The notes below the pieces were generated by a model. It saw nothing but the letters and a program-made list of their open reading frames with translations. It made no database searches and was not told the DNA's origin. A program made the translations under genes and the position numbers. A stretch of DNA of 64,000 nucleotides from Ligustrum vulgare (lineage: Eukaryota > Streptophyta > Magnoliopsida > Lamiales > Oleaceae). How positions within the stretch are numbered: the stretch's first letter is position 1; each line of letters starts with the position of its first letter. Location: NCBI GenBank assembly GCA_963555705.1, contig OY743171.1:15871352-15935351 (forward strand), written 5' to 3'. Of the stretch, positions 35,009 through 47,945 are shown piece by piece.

Positions 35009-36160
35009 GTTGATCCCAATTAGGGATATAACCAAGTAGTGGGAGAAGAGGAGAATGGTAGATGAGAAGGTTGATGCCTTCAGTGCAAGGCTTATGGCTG
35101 TGGGTTTGTGAAACCCTTCTCGCCAATTGCCATGCGAAAGCTTGCTTGGATCTTTTATCCATTGTCATTCATTGTGAAAATGAGGTACGACAGATGGATG
35201 TCAAGAAGTTGTTTCTTGAATGCATCTTGAGGAAATCATTTACAAAGTTTAACCTGATGAGTTCATACTAGAGACCATGAAAGTAAAGTTCATGACTTAC
35301 AAGTTTCCAACTTTGGATTTGGGTATTTGTTCAAGATATGGAACATAGAATTTGATCGAACGATTGTGATACATGTTCTTGATCAAAATCTTGATATATC
35401 TTAAGTATACTCGTGTATACAGAAAGATGAGACAGTTTTCATGACTATTTATTTGAATGAAACTCTACTTATGTGTGAGAGTATCTTCATTAAATAGTAG
35501 TTGGCTCCATCAATTAGACTTGAAGGCCTTGTAGATGACTGTCTATTTTTTTCTAGACATCCGTACTTTTCGGAGTGGGAGAAAAATGAAATAGAATAGT
35601 CTCAAGTTTCATGTAGTAATAAGATACTATATATATTTGCAATATTGAATTCTTGAAAGGAATAATGTTATTTGTGGACTTTATCTATCTTATGAGTATT
35701 CTCCTAAGACTCATGGTAAGATAGAGAAGGTTCCTTATGCTCCGGCTATAGGAAGCCTTACTTTGCACTAGATAGGTCATATCTTATGCTGGAGATATTG
35801 TTGGTGATTATTAGTTTGATCCAGGATCAGATCATTGAATAGAGGTAAAGCATATACTGAATCGTTTTCGAAAAATGAGTAAATATTTGCTTATCTATTC
35901 AGTTTGTGATCTGATGATTAAAACTAATTAAGATCTGATTTGACTAGGACTCTTGAGAGTCGTCAAAATTGGAATATAACTGGGAGATAATGTGGTTAAT
36001 TGGTTGGGTATAACACAATCTTGGATTGTTTGTTATACAACCGTGACTCACATCGAAATGCGTCATCATCTTGGTTGAGAACATAATCATTAATGTAATG
36101 ATGATGTTGACAAGATGGATGATTTGATTTTCATGTATACTCTAAGGGCAAGTGGGAGAT
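35009..36160 (+). pseudogene. Ty1/copia reverse transcriptase/RNase H relic of element D
   Basis: Broken frames show the copia RT sequence around 35185-35240: QMDVKKLFLECILRKSF (the 'QMDVKTAFLNGxLEExIYM' motif; the region just after it is also shifted). Further on there is APAIGSLT-like wording near 35745 (the 'YxSAVGSLMYA' site). It ends with the purine tract AAGGGCAAGTGGGAGAT before the 3' LTR. Many stops and frameshifts; not functional. Confidence 0.65.
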
Positions 36161-37572
36161 TGTTGGAATTATATATGCCCATAGAGTATAATTCATGACA
36201 TTTAAAATAAAATATTAATTGATTGTATTAATATGAAGTTGCATTTGTCCACGGGTCGATTTGATATTACAAATTGAGTGTTTCAGTTGCTAAACACAGA
36301 AAGATTCAATTTGTGATTCGATCTAAAGTTAATGTTCACGATCAGTAAATAAATATGGACAATTTATTTTGATAAGATCGTCTCGATTTTATTAAAGTCT
36401 ATCTTTGACTTTGGTAATAAAATTGAGAGTACGTTTGGAACGTATTAGACGGGACCACGTGAAATTAATTTGTGACATTGACCATACAAATTTAATTTCA
36501 CTTGATTATCGTACGTGGGACCTTAATCCTAATCGGATAATGGACTTCGATTACTAACTTGAAGCTCTTTGAGGTATCAATGGGTGAGATCAAATTGCTG
36601 ATCAATATCTCGGTACTTTGGGAATTAAAGTGAACTAACGAGGAACATATATTCGTATTATGGAATCCGTCACCTTTTAGGTATGATCATAATCTCACTG
36701 GTTCTTCTAGTGGACAGTTGAATCTGAGCTCAGTAATTCGACAGTGACTGTTGAATTCTATGATGTGATGGGATCACATCGAACTGTCAGATAGAAGATG
36801 AGAGTTGAGAATTTATGAATATTCGGAGAAGGGCATTTTGGTCATTTTAACTTGCTCCGAATATTCGAGTTGATCGACGGGGGTAACATGTAAGAACGAT
36901 AAGTCAGATGATATAATTATTGATTAATTGTTTCAGTAATTTCAATTTTACTAAGAGTGCAATCTCGTTCTTTTAGTGGAATAAAACGTGATTAATAAAT
37001 TAATTTTGACTGATCAAGAGTTGATCGGGTCATAATTAATTTATTGGAGCTTAGTTTAATTGGGTCCGATCAGGTTCCCTCGGTGGCTTCACTATAATGG
37101 GTTTATACAGGCTTATTACTTGTATTGGGTTGTGCAGAAATGGGCCTGGGTTATGGTACTAGGCCTGGTAGGGTTTTGGAGTGTAAAGAGGTTACAAATA
37201 GTCTCCAAAGACTATTTTTCTTAACCTAATTGGAAAAGTGGCGAGACACACTAAAGTGTGTAGTGTGTGTTTCCTCTTTACAAAGAAACTCTAATCCTAG
37301 TTTAACCTTGGTCTTGAGAAAGGTGGTCCACACACCTGCACAGCTGCCATTGGAGAACACCGAGGAAAGCTTGAGGGTTTGAAGCTTTGGTGAAATCAAG
37401 AAGCAGCGAAAAAAGATTATTGTAAAGCACGCTACAAGGGTAATATCTCTTTCTTTTTGTGTCCACAAAATTATTTATTCTAAGTTGAATACATAGAACA
37501 GAAAATCCTGTAACGGGATGATCTATCACAAGAAATCAATTTTTGTAAGTAGAACAACCTGGGTTCCCAACA
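36161..37572 (+). repeat. Element D 3' LTR
   Basis: 1412 bp, TGTTGGAATT...TTCCCAACA, followed by TSD CCATT and by the resumed CACTA reading frame. Confidence 0.93.
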
Positions 37573-37836
37573 CCATTCATACTTGCATCACAACTGAAAT
37601 AGGTATTTTATGTTCCTGATCCTTCCGATACTAAGTGGTCAGTTGTCCTTCAACTTAAGCGACGTATTGTTGTCATTGGTGATGTGGTGGATGAAGAAGA
37701 CTATGACCACTTTGATGAAACCCCTCCATCATCTATTTGGTATACAAAGGGTGCAACTTTAGAGGAAGAAAACCTTGAAACGAATTACATGTGTTGGGAT
37801 CATGAAGAAGGATTGTGGATTGACCATTGTTCATGA
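37573..37836 (+). pseudogene. CACTA TNP2 gene C-terminus (DUF4216), resumed after element D
   Basis: From the CCA codon at 37573 the frame reads PFILASQLK, a TAG stop (near 37600), then VFYVPDPSDTKWSVVLQ and a D/E-rich tail to the stop at 37834-37836. This is the usual end of DUF4216 ('ASQAxQVFYVxDPxxxxWxVVL'). Removing D and one CCATT copy joins it exactly to 2067. Two nonsense codons (1979 and about 37600) mark the gene as dead. Confidence 0.82.
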
Positions 37837-38016
37837 TATTAGTTGTGTAAGGTCATTTACATTCTTATAACTTTGTAGTATTGTTTATATATATATATAC
37901 TCTATTGTAATATTGTGGATTTTAATATTGTTTATATTGGTAACACTAATTAATATGCTACATATTTTTTTCTGTTGTCATACATGTAGGTATGTTGAAT
38001 AGTAACCTTCAAAGTC

Positions 38017-40405
38017 ATGGCTAGTTCTTCAAGTTCATCTGATCATGATCAGCCCATTAGCCAAAAGAAAAACACTAGAGGGCCAACAACTTGCAAAAAG
38101 ATGAAGAAGAAGGTGCAAGAAGTGAAAGTCATTGAATTTGATGAGTGCAATAGACCGATCGAACCATATAAGAAGAACTTCAAGTCTTATCATGGGTCTT
38201 TGGTCCATATTCAAGTTGATATAAATAGTAGTGACTTGCACCAAGTTGATCAAGGCCTTAAGAACATGATTTGGGAAGATATTAAGGTATCTCTCTCTCT
38301 CTCTCTCACACACACACATAGTTAATTAGTAATTAATCTTTTTGAAATAGCAATGCATATTATTGTTGTATTTTAGAGGAAGTTCAACATACTCGATGAC
38401 AACATGAAAAAAACTATTTTGAGAGTTACTAGTTCGCGTTGGAAAGACTTCAAAACAAGGTTGGTGCATGAATTCATCAACAAGGAGCACCCAAGATACA
38501 CATCACCTACTCAGCTCTACGATTTCTTGATGAAGGAACAATGGAAAATATTCAAAAAAGAACGTGAGATTGAGTTTTCAAGGCCTGTATAATGTAACAA
38601 TTCTTATTCATTTTTTATACTGAGTTGAAAGACTTAAAGTTTGTGGTTTTTCTTTTTTTTTTTTTATAAGGAAAAAAGTCGGAAGACTAGGGAAAGGCAA
38701 CTGCAGAATGAGCATCCACAATTTTTAGGCCAAGCTGGTTATGTTGGGATGAGGCCAGAGTGGCTTCAAACAGACCCACTGTCTTTTGCATCTTCTTGTG
38801 GGTCAATTAGCTCATCCATGTTAAGCCAAGATCGCAGTTTAGATTGGGTTAGAACAAGATCCAAGAAGAAAGACGATGGAACCTATTACATCCCCAACGA
38901 GAAAACGAGAGAGGTGTATGAAAAAATTGTTAGTATGACCTCCCATTTTTTCAAGTTGTGATGACGAGCTTCATACAGTAGCTAGAGGGACGATGTTTCC
39001 ATCTGGACCTGAAACTGTGGTACACCATCAACCACTCTTGACTGATCATGTTAACGTGACAGTTGATGATGTTGTACGTGGTGCAAAAGCATATCCTATT
39101 CCAGGGCCATCTCAATATCATACCACAGTGGGAGAAGCTATTGGAAGCTTCAATCAATGGCCTCAACATCTGGTTATGTTAGGAGAGGTAATAATTTCTA
39201 ATTATATAAAAGTTTCTTTCAAAATTGTTTACTTTGATATTTATATGAGAAGAGTTATGATGACAACAATTTTCTAAATGCATGAAGAGTCACTGAAAAA
39301 GGCAAAAAAAGTCAATAAACAAAAAAAGGGCCAAAGTTCTGAAATGTCATCTACTCGACGATCTTCGCTTGGTGACGATGAAACGTTATAATGTTTGGGT
39401 GATGATTGCAAAAGGTTGCACAATGCGGTCATTCAGACACCTGTTGGTATTGACTTTTTCACTATGCCTTTAGATGCAAATGTGTTTCATCACATGAACA
39501 ACACATATATTTACGTTACAATCGACGACATCGCCGACTTGCTTAAAATGGAGTGGTTGAATATATCTATCCTGCAAATACACACGATGTAAGACTGCTT
39601 AACACAAATTTATAAATTCCATTTATATTTTCATCATTTGTTTATTTAATGGTTTAATTATTTTTAGGTACCTACATGAGTTGTGTGAGAAATTCGGTGT
39701 CAAGTCGGTTGGATTTATGTGTCCGTAAGAAATTGCGTCAATTAAGGTGAAAAATAATTTTGACAGCGTCATTACCTATATGGCTAAAACCATGCGGAGC
39801 TTGCAATATAAGCAATATATTCTCACACCTACTTTCAAGAGTAAGATTATTAATATTCATATTTCTTACTTAGTTTGAATCATTTGGCATTTAAAGTTGT
39901 ATTTATATGTTCATAATATGTAGGAATCATTGGATGTTGCTTGTGATTTTTTCTCAATCTAATACTGTGTACTTTTTGGATTCAGCGGGGTCAAATAAGC
40001 GTAAAATACAAATCAGACCAGCATTGAATACATAAGTATTTATATATTTCCTTGATCATGTTTTTTATGTAGTATGTGGTGGATAAGTTTTGATAGTTTC
40101 CATATAGAATAATTATTATCGAGTTTGAGGTGAAATTGATGTGTTTGTGTTGTGATTATTGATAAGTTAAGATAGTTTTTAATGTCAAGGTCTCTCTACA
40201 TGTTAGTTATATTCAATTTATAGGGAAAATTCTGCCAAAATTTCTGTATAAATGTTTATCATTCATATTTATTGAAATTTTAGGGCTCTTAAAACATTCT
40301 GGATATATGGTGGTAAGAGCAGTATAGGCAATATAAATTGGAAACAAATTGCGATATGTCAATTTAAAAGTTATTACAAACTCCAGAATACTTAGTTCTC
40401 TCTCT

Positions 40406-40448
<43 letters not shown>

Positions 40449-40760
40449 TAATATTACTAATAGTTTTAATGTGAAAACTTCAGTGTCCTTAGCAATCCGG
40501 ATGCTCTAAATATGGCTATTATATTATGAGAAACATGTATGAGATAGTCACACAATATTTTCAATTGACTTCTTTAGATAAGGTATTATAATTATTGAAT
40601 ACTACGAATTGTTTAATAATAAATTTATTAGTTATTAAGAAATAACTAATAATTTATCTTAAGTGTTTGTAGGCATTTTATCAAGATTCTTACTCAATGG
40701 AGGAGATGGACGAGATTAGAAATTTATGGGATAAATACTTCTATGAATCTTGTATGTAAA
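38017..40760 (+). pseudogene. CACTA second gene: Ptta/En-Spm plant transposase domain plus Ulp1-like (C48) peptidase relic
   Basis: The multi-exon gene starts at ATG 38017. Exon 1 (38017-38286) has RGPTTCKKMKK and NMIWEDIK. Intron 38287-38376 is GT-AG. Exon 2 (38377-38586) has SRWKDFKTRLVHEFI. Exon 3 starts at 38671 and has DGTYYIPNEKTREVYEKI. Together these match the Transposase_24/Ptta family of CACTA elements. Downstream exons from about 39395 carry an Ulp1-type region: DDIADLLKMEWLN, MYLHELCEKFGVKSVGF and HWMLLVI...VYFLDS, holding the His and Asp of the C48 triad. A last exon (about 40674-40757) has SMEEMDEIRNLWDKYFYE. I do not find the catalytic-Cys block, and there are stops (about 39390, 39727) and a frameshift in a T run near 38946. 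Broken. Confidence 0.75.
40407..40445. repeat. (CA)n microsatellite
   Basis: About 19 CA units in a row, preceded by a short CT run (40395-40406). The (CT)(CA) run at 38290-38320 is similar but shorter and lies at an intron start. Confidence 0.95.
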
Positions 40761-40934
40761 TTTTCATTTTTTATGTTAATATATATATGAATATTTGTAA
40801 TAACTATCATTAATATTAATGTAAATTGACTTATATAATTTTATCATGCATTAGTGTTGATTATTTGTTGGTTGTTGATAGTTACATTTGACGATAAGAT
40901 CAAATATAAAATAAGAAATAGGATTAAAAAATTA

Positions 40935-41118
40935 GAATATGTGTCGGTTGTAGTGTACAACCGACGCATATTCTATTTTTTTTTTCACTATATGCGTCGG
41001 TTTGTTATACAACCGACGCATATTCCCTTTACCTTATACGTACGTTTGTGCCAAATGCATCACTTCCAAAACCGACATGTATTGTCGTTTACAACCGACA
41101 CCAACGACTGAAAATGTA
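40935..41118 (+). repeat. CACTA element right terminus with subterminal repeats
   Basis: Several direct and inverted units of GTCGGTTGTA...ACAACCGACGCATATTC occur within 180 bp. The block ends GAAAATGTACTTGTG, whose complement CACAAGTACATTTTC resembles a decayed CACTAGTACA terminus (compare 62801-62815). Subterminal repeat arrays like this bind the element's own accessory protein. It closes the CACTA element whose genes are at 1-2067 and 37573-40760. Confidence 0.6.
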
Positions 41119-42012
41119 CTTGTGTATCGTCCCACGAAGACAATATTATTCGAGTATATGTTTAAATTAATCAATCCTAAAACTAATAATAAAAAATATT
41201 TTTTTTTGTGTTTGGTCTAATGAAAATTAAAATGAACAACTAAAGAAACAACTTGCAAATATGTGAGTGAGAATCAAGATTTAAGTTTTCTTATAAAGCG
41301 AAAGTTTTGGAACTACATGATATAACCTTATAAGTTACCATATTCAATTCCCCATCCCAATCTTCTTCTTAAAGTAGTATTTAATCGAATTTATAATTGT
41401 ATCTAATTTCCCCCTTGAGTTTACATTAGTTCTACCTAATTATATCAACCACATATCTCTATGTTAGGTCAAAATAAGACCTAATTAAATGCATTCAAAT
41501 ATAGGAATTAATTCTTGTAATGATCACAACCAAAACTATGTATCTCAACCTTTGTTAAATTACCAAAATTTATTACATGGTCTAGATTTGTAACCAACCT
41601 ATCAACTAATTATAACAAAAAATCAATGAATTAGTGATCAAATAATTCATACATTAAGAAAAAAATAAATTCAATACATAAAATTAAAGCACAAAACTAG
41701 AAAATTTAATTTATCACACATAATTGGAGAAAAATAAGAAATCATTAGAACTGAATACGTAACCAGGTTTTAGAATTAAATTGAGAGGGAGAAGAAGTTC
41801 TTGCACTAAGAACTAATCTCCTAGTCTTGAAAATCTCAAATCCTAGCTTTCTAATTGTGTTATTGAATTTCTCTCTTTTGACGTTTATGATATGATATGA
41901 TAATAGATTGCCCTACTTGAAATCTTGAAAAACCTTAAGGTTGCTTGATGCTTTCTTGTAAATCTCTATCTATTTGGTGGTGTAATATGGTGGTAATTGA
42001 CCCCTCATCTTG
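41119..42012. other. A/T-rich stretch without recognisable features
   Basis: No open frame over 60 codons with recognisable content and no repeat border found. It continues across element F (58782 onwards), which inserted here duplicating TCTTG. Confidence 0.5.
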
Positions 42013-42661
42013 TGTAAGGATTTAAGGCTCAGAATCAAACCACAAAGAACAAGAAAAAGTGTTAACCACAAAGAATCAAAACACTTTATTCAGAAACCAT
42101 AAAAATTACGGAAACAAATCCAAAACCCAGAAATATACATAAAACTTCCAGAAATCAAAGAACTCGTACAAAGAACCACAGAGATCAACTGAGTTGCAGA
42201 AAATTCTGCCAAAACTCATAAAAATGTATACTGATTATCAGAAAATCAGTATCAACCACTATCACTAAGAATATACAAACAATATCTAAGAATTTCTGGA
42301 AGAAGTATGAAGAAATATGAAAGATCGGATGAGGCGATGAAAAATCGCCTACACAGAGAGAGAGAGAGAGAGTACTAGGGTTTGAGTGAAAAGGAAGCGT
42401 CTGGATCAGAATGGATGCAGTCAGAACGTCTCCTTTCCTTTTCATTACAAATGGATGACTCAGATTCATCAGAACATATCAATGGCTGAGATGAGTCCAA
42501 ACCAGGTTATAAAGGTCCGGCTGAAGTGTAATGGTCCGGCTGAAGTGTAATGTATCCGGACTTGGGCCTCAAATTAAAATTGTGTAACATGGGCTCTAAA
42601 GTTGGACTGAATATTGGGCTCAATACCGGTCCATTTCCTTAATCAGATCAATTTCCCAACA
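42013..42661 (-). repeat. Element F 3' LTR
   Basis: 649 bp on the left because the element is minus-oriented. It has a (GA)n run at 42355-42372 and ends at CCCAACA (42661), next to the purine tract. Confidence 0.92.
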
Positions 42662-42715
42662 ATCTCCACCTCAATTGAGCTGGATTCCAGTATCTGAAAA
42701 CGTAGTAAATAAGTA

Positions 42716-45666
42716 TCAAGATTCAACCAAATTTAAAAAACTCAATGCATCTTTAAACTTATTAATAGGAATGATCTTAGTTCCTGCATCTGCAGGATTA
42801 ACCTGAGTTGGAATTTTAACAAGTTTCACAATGCCTTTATCAATAATGTCTCTAATGAAATGGAATTTAACATCAATATGTTTTGACCTATTGTGAAAAA
42901 CAGGATTTTTACACAGATGTAATGCACTCATGCTATCAGTACATATTTCAACTTCAGAGTCAGTAATGCAACCAATTTCAGATAATAAACCCTTTAACCA
43001 TAGGAATTCCTTAACAACATCTGTAGCAGCTATATATTCTGCCTCAGTTGATGATGAGGCAACCAATTTTTGTAGCTGGGATTTCCAGCTAATACAGGAA
43101 TAATTTAAAGTAAAGAAATAAGAGGATGTTGATTTCCTGTTATCAACATTTCCAGCAAAATCTGAATCAACAAAACCTTTAAGTTTAAAATCATTTTTGG
43201 TTTTAGAAAACACTAGACTAAGTCTAGCAGAACCTTTCAAATATTTCAAAAGACATTTCATAGCTTCCTAGTGCAATTCACCTGGATTGCTCATAAATCT
43301 GCTTAAAACACTTACTGCAAATGCAATATCAGGTCTGGTACAAACCATTAAATACATGACAGATCCAACTGCATTAGAATATGGCACATTTTTCATTCTA
43401 AGTAATTCATCATCAGACTTAGGACAATGCTCAACAGATAATTTAAAATGTGCAGGCAAAGGCAAAGACACAGATTTGGATTCAGATAAACAAAATTGTT
43501 TAAAACCTTTTCTATGTAATGTTTCTGGTTTAAAAACAGTTTCCCAGATTGTCTATTCCTAAAAATATCCATTCCAAGTATTCTTTTAGCATTTCCTATA
43601 TCTTTCATTTCAAATTCAGAATGCAGTTTATCTTTAAGAATATTTATATCATGCATACTAGGTCCAGCAATAAGCATGTCATCCACATATAAAAGCAAGT
43701 AAATGAAATCAGTTTTACCAAGTTTAAAATAAAAACAGGAATCATATTTACTTTTCTGAAAATTTAGGCTTTGGATATAGGAATCAAATCTCTTATATCA
43801 CTGCCTAGGAGCTTGTTTTAAGCCATACAAAGATTTTTTCAACAAACAAACTAAATCAGAATTTCATCCTTTTTCAAAACCTTTAGGTTGATGCATATAA
43901 ATTGTTTCATCTAAAGAACCATAAAGGAAAGCAGTTTTCACATCCATTTGCTCAAGTTCTAAATCAAATTGTGCAACCAAAGCAAATAGAATTTTGATAG
44001 AGGTGTATTTAACAACAGGTGAAAATATTTCATTAAAATCAATTCCTTCTTTTTGAGAAAAACCCTTGGCTACAAGTCTAGCCTTGTACTTAGGTTTCAT
44101 GCCCTTAGATTCACTTTCTTTCAGTTTAAAAATCCATTTACAGTCAATTATCCTTTTATTTACAGGTCTATTGACTAAAATCCAAGTACCATTTTTCAAA
44201 AGTGACTCCATTTCATCTTGCATAGCTGCAAGCCAAAGTTTGGAATCCTTAGAAGACACAGCTTCTTCAAAAGATTGTGGTTCAAACAAAATAGGATCAA
44301 AATATGTGAATGCAGACACAAAATCAGGATCCTCAAACCTAGGAGGAGGTCTAATCTCTCTTCTAGGTCTATCCCTAGCTAATTGATAATTTTCTAAGTT
44401 AGTTTCAGCTTCAGGGATATCAACAGGTTGTGGTTCTATGTCTGCAGGTTCATGTTCAGGTTCAGTAATGACATTTGGAGACTGTGGGGGTTGTTCCACC
44501 TGAAACTGAGTACTGGGCAGGCCATTTTCATCACCTAAATGGTCTGTACTCAGCTCATAAGCGATAAAGTCTTTTTCTTTAACAGGATCAATCAATTTTT
44601 CATTTTTGCAAGGAAAATAATTTTCATTAAAGACCACAGACCTACTCAAAATGACCATGTAACCTCCCTGTTCCCTGACCCATAACCTATAGCCCTTGAC
44701 TCCTTCTCCATACCCAAGAAAAACACATTTTAAAGACCTGGAGTCAAGTTTAGTTTCAGAATGGTGTGAGTAGGCAGCACAACCAAAAACTTTTAATTTT
44801 GAAAAATTAGGAAGATAATTATTTCAGATTTGATCTGGAATCTTAAAATCAATAGCACTACAGGGAGAAAGATTTATCAAATAAGATGCAGTTTTGACTG
44901 CTTCACCCCAAATTTTTTTTGGCAAATTGGAATCAAGTAAAAGACACCTAGTTCTTTCAAGAAGTGTTCTATTCATCCTTTCAGTAACCCCATTTTGCTG
45001 TGGACTGTAGGCAACAGTCCTATACCTAAGAATACTTAAGGTGCTACAAAAAGAATCAAACTCTTGGTTACAAAATTCTAAACCATTATCAGTTCTAATA
45101 GTTTTGACTCTTTTTCCTATCAAATTTTGAACTAATGTAATCTAGTTTTTGAAAACAAACACAGTGGCATCCTTAGTTTTTAACAAGTGCACCCAGATTT
45201 TCCTAGAAAAGTCATCCACTATAAGAAGAAAATATCTGAAACCTGAAACTGAACCCACAGGAGCAGGACCCCACAAATCAGCATGCACATATTCAAGCAC
45301 ATCAGAAGATTTATGAATACTTTTACCAAATGAACTCTTCTTTTGTTTACCTAACACACATTTTTTACAGAAGTCAAGTTTATGCAACACATCATTACCA
45401 AATACACCTTTGGTTTCAAGTAACTTAAGTCCTTTTTGACCTATGTGTCCTAATCTTTTATACCATAACTCATTTTTATTCAAGTCAGACATAGCATTAA
45501 AAGACTTAGCATAAACAGGCAAGGCATTCAGCATATAGATCCCATTTATTTTAGGAGTACTCATAATCAGGCATTTATTTTTGAAAATACTCAAAAAACC
45601 ATTTTGCATTCTAATCTCAAAAGATTCAGAATCTAGAACACCAAGATAAATTAAGTTCCTTTTCAA
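42716..45666 (-). pseudogene. Element F pol: integrase, reverse transcriptase and RNase H (several stops)
   Basis: Minus-strand reading. GAG-pre-integrase LWYKRLGHIGQKG with FCKKCVLGK (near 45450-45340). Integrase core with VHADLWGP, IRTDNGLEF and a YSPQQNGVTERMNRT block (D,D,E). Then the RT: QMDVKTAFLYGSLDETIYM (about 43900) and the YVDD box LLLYVDDMLIAG (about 43670). RNase H has GFVDSDFAGNVDNRKST, SSTEAEYIA and HIDVKFHFIRD, ending at the stop at 42716-42718. In-frame stops lie near 45141, 44823, 43863, 43798 and 43268, and a frameshift is near 43560-43480. Otherwise the copia frame is continuous, so inactivation looks fairly recent. These enzymes copy and insert the element; this copy cannot make a full polyprotein. 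Confidence 0.88.
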
Positions 45667-46059
45667 ATCAGGAACATATCTAGTTTTATTTAAAGTAAGA
45701 GTTTTGTTATTATCAAGTTGTAACTAAACCTTTCCAATACCTTTCACATCACATGAAATATTATTGCCAAGTTTCATAGAACCAAAGCAATTATCACTGA
45801 AATTAACAAACATATCATTTTCAGGACACATGTGAAAGGTGCATCCAGAATCTAAAATCCATTCATTCTTATTATCTGACTCAGTAGTGACATAAACCAC
45901 CCCATTATTATTATTATCTTACACTGCAGCCTCAGTCTGATTACTGATTCCCTGTTCATTTTTCCTTTTAAAACAATATTTAATATGATGTCCAGGTTGG
46001 CCACAATAAAAGCAAATTCTAGGTGGTTTATCTATATTTGCAGTACCAGCATTATTATC
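45667..46059 (-). pseudogene. Element F gag zinc knuckle and aspartic protease
   Basis: The minus strand reads CFYCGQPGHHIKYC (CX2CX4HX4C zinc knuckle, about 46020-45970), then WILDSGCTFHMCP (about 45865-45825), the Ty1/copia aspartic protease active-site block. The VKGIGKV...RYVPDLKRNLIYLG block runs into the integrase. Stops near 46059, 45920 and 45725 break it. Confidence 0.8.
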
Positions 46060-46890
46060 CTATGTTCTAAAATTGTTCTGGTTTCTGAAATTATTATAAT
46101 TTTTAGCATTATTATCTTGATTTCTGAAACCAGACTGACTTCTAAAGTTACTGTCTCTAGGCCTATTGAAATTGCCCTTATCTTGAAAATTTCCCTTTAC
46201 AAGCTTGTTATTCCAATCCCTATTGTTGTTAGAATTATTCCAATTTTTATTGAAATTAGTTCCAGCTTTATTCAGCCTAGGAGAGTTCTTCTTCCTAGAG
46301 GTACCTACCACATTATAGGCTTCCTTAGGATTATTTTTAAACTCTAACTCTTTATTCTTAAGGGATGTGTGAACAATCTCAGTGGTCAACTTCTGTCCCC
46401 CATACTCTAAAGCATTCCTCAAATCTTTAAACTTATCCCCCGTAGCATTCAATAAACAAACAACTTTTTGTTCATCAGTAAGTTTTTCATCACAGTTTAA
46501 TAAACTTTGTGTGATCTTAGTAAACCTACTTATGTTCTCTTCTATATCCTTAGATGGATCAAATTTAAAAGAGAAATATTATTTCCAGAGAAAACACTTA
46601 TCAAGCAAGGACACAATATCATAAAGTTCTTCCAACCTATCCCACAATTCCATTGTAGTTTTAGTCTTGCCTACTTGTCTAATGACATTATCAGATAAGT
46701 GTAAAAATAAAGTGCTCCAAGCAGTTTCATCCATTTCAAGTTGTTTGTCCTGTGGGGTATCAAGGGGCCAGGATTTATCAATAGCCTTAGCACATTTCAT
46801 TTGAAGTAGTAAAGCTCGCATTTTTTGGCTCCAGAGGTTGAAATCCCCTTTGTCATTCCATATTTCAACATCTACCTTGACAGTAGCCAT
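46060..46890 (-). pseudogene. Element F gag (UBN2/Retrotran_gag-type capsid), one internal stop
   Basis: Starts MATVKVDVEIWNDKGDFNLW at about 46890; an ATG 15 bases upstream is also in frame. It shows the copia gag pattern: 'W...M..LL', ALL, DETAWSTLFLHLSD, and TMELWDRLEELY. A stop near 46578 interrupts it; the second half (46452-46060) is N/R/K-rich with GFRNQDNNAKN-type repeats before the zinc knuckle. Length and order match copia Gag. Confidence 0.85.
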
Positions 46891-47945
46891 TGAAATAATG
46901 ACCAAGATTTTGAAAATATTTCAAGTTATGGAGCTTTAGTAGTTCAAAGAACAAGTAATCAGGCAGAAGACAATAATGCAGGTCACAATCACAAAGTAAG
47001 ACAATAACACAAAGTCAAGAATTTGTATTCAAGAATGTTCACTAATGTTCAGAACACAGTATTCAGTAAACAAAGTAATCAAGGTGATCACAATTCAACA
47101 ATTCAATTACTCAATCAAGAAATTACACAAAACAGTATACAAATAAAAGCTGTCCTTCCAGTATATCCCTCAACCTATACTGGATATTCCCACACTCCCT
47201 CAGATTCCCGGATTCTCAATGAAATCCTGGACAAAGGTAAGCTAGGGGTCCAAGTTATAGGCTTCAACGGAGAGATTTGGGAGAGAACAGGAAATTTGAA
47301 GAAATCAAATTTACAGCATAAGACTGCAGTAATTGAATAATATCACCTGATTGCAGATTTTTATTAAGCTATTGCAGCTTCCACAAGGAATCAGAATCCC
47401 AGAAGTCCAGGGCCACAAAGTATCAATATCAATTATCCACCACAAAGAATTAATCCACAAAGAAATATCACCAGTATCCACCACGAAGGATCAATCACCA
47501 AGAACAATGTAGGATCTATATGTGACCAGAATATTTTATAGAAAATATTCTGTGTCTCAAGATCCTCAGTAATGTGGACTCAGAAATAAGATCCAGATAC
47601 ACAAAATTTCAGAAACCCTAAATTTAAAATAGGTTTCAGTAAGAATAGAATCCACGAAGTTTTAAAAGATTTTATATAAAAATCTTTAAAAGAAATTTTG
47701 AATCTGAAAGATTTTAAACAAAATTTTCAGAAATCAAAAGTGATATACTGTTAGGGTTTGTAAAAAACGACTTAAGAAAATAAAAAATTTCTTAAAAGTT
47801 TAAACGGTTCAGAAACCCTAAAATCATTTGAAGAAGTAAGATCCGTTTCCAGAAAACCCTATATCCAAAAAATAAATTTCTGGATCTACCAGATCTGAGT
47901 CAAATCCACCGGGTTTTTCAAAGAACCCTAAGGCTCTGATACCAC
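46891..47945 (-). other. Element F 5' leader and primer binding site
   Basis: About 1.05 kb of untranslated leader between the LTR and gag. At 47932-47944 the minus strand reads TGGTATCAGAGCC, the initiator-Met tRNA primer site, one base from the LTR. No conserved gene in the leader. Confidence 0.8.

Larger units (their letters stand above)
2068..37572 (+). mobile_element. Element D: degenerate Ty1/copia LTR retrotransposon carrying nested insertions
   Basis: Two 1412-bp LTRs (2068-3479 and 36161-37572) begin TGTTGG and end CCAACA. The 5-bp TSD CCATT is at 2063-2067 and 37573-37577. A primer binding site for initiator-Met tRNA follows the left LTR. A purine tract (AAGTGGGAGAT) precedes the right one. 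Relics of copia integrase and reverse transcriptase lie inside in the order expected for Ty1/copia. The LTRs differ at roughly 30 positions (about 2%), so this is older than elements A, B and C. Its interior is interrupted by E (7456-10649) and A (11112-35003). No intact gene of its own remains. Confidence 0.9.
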
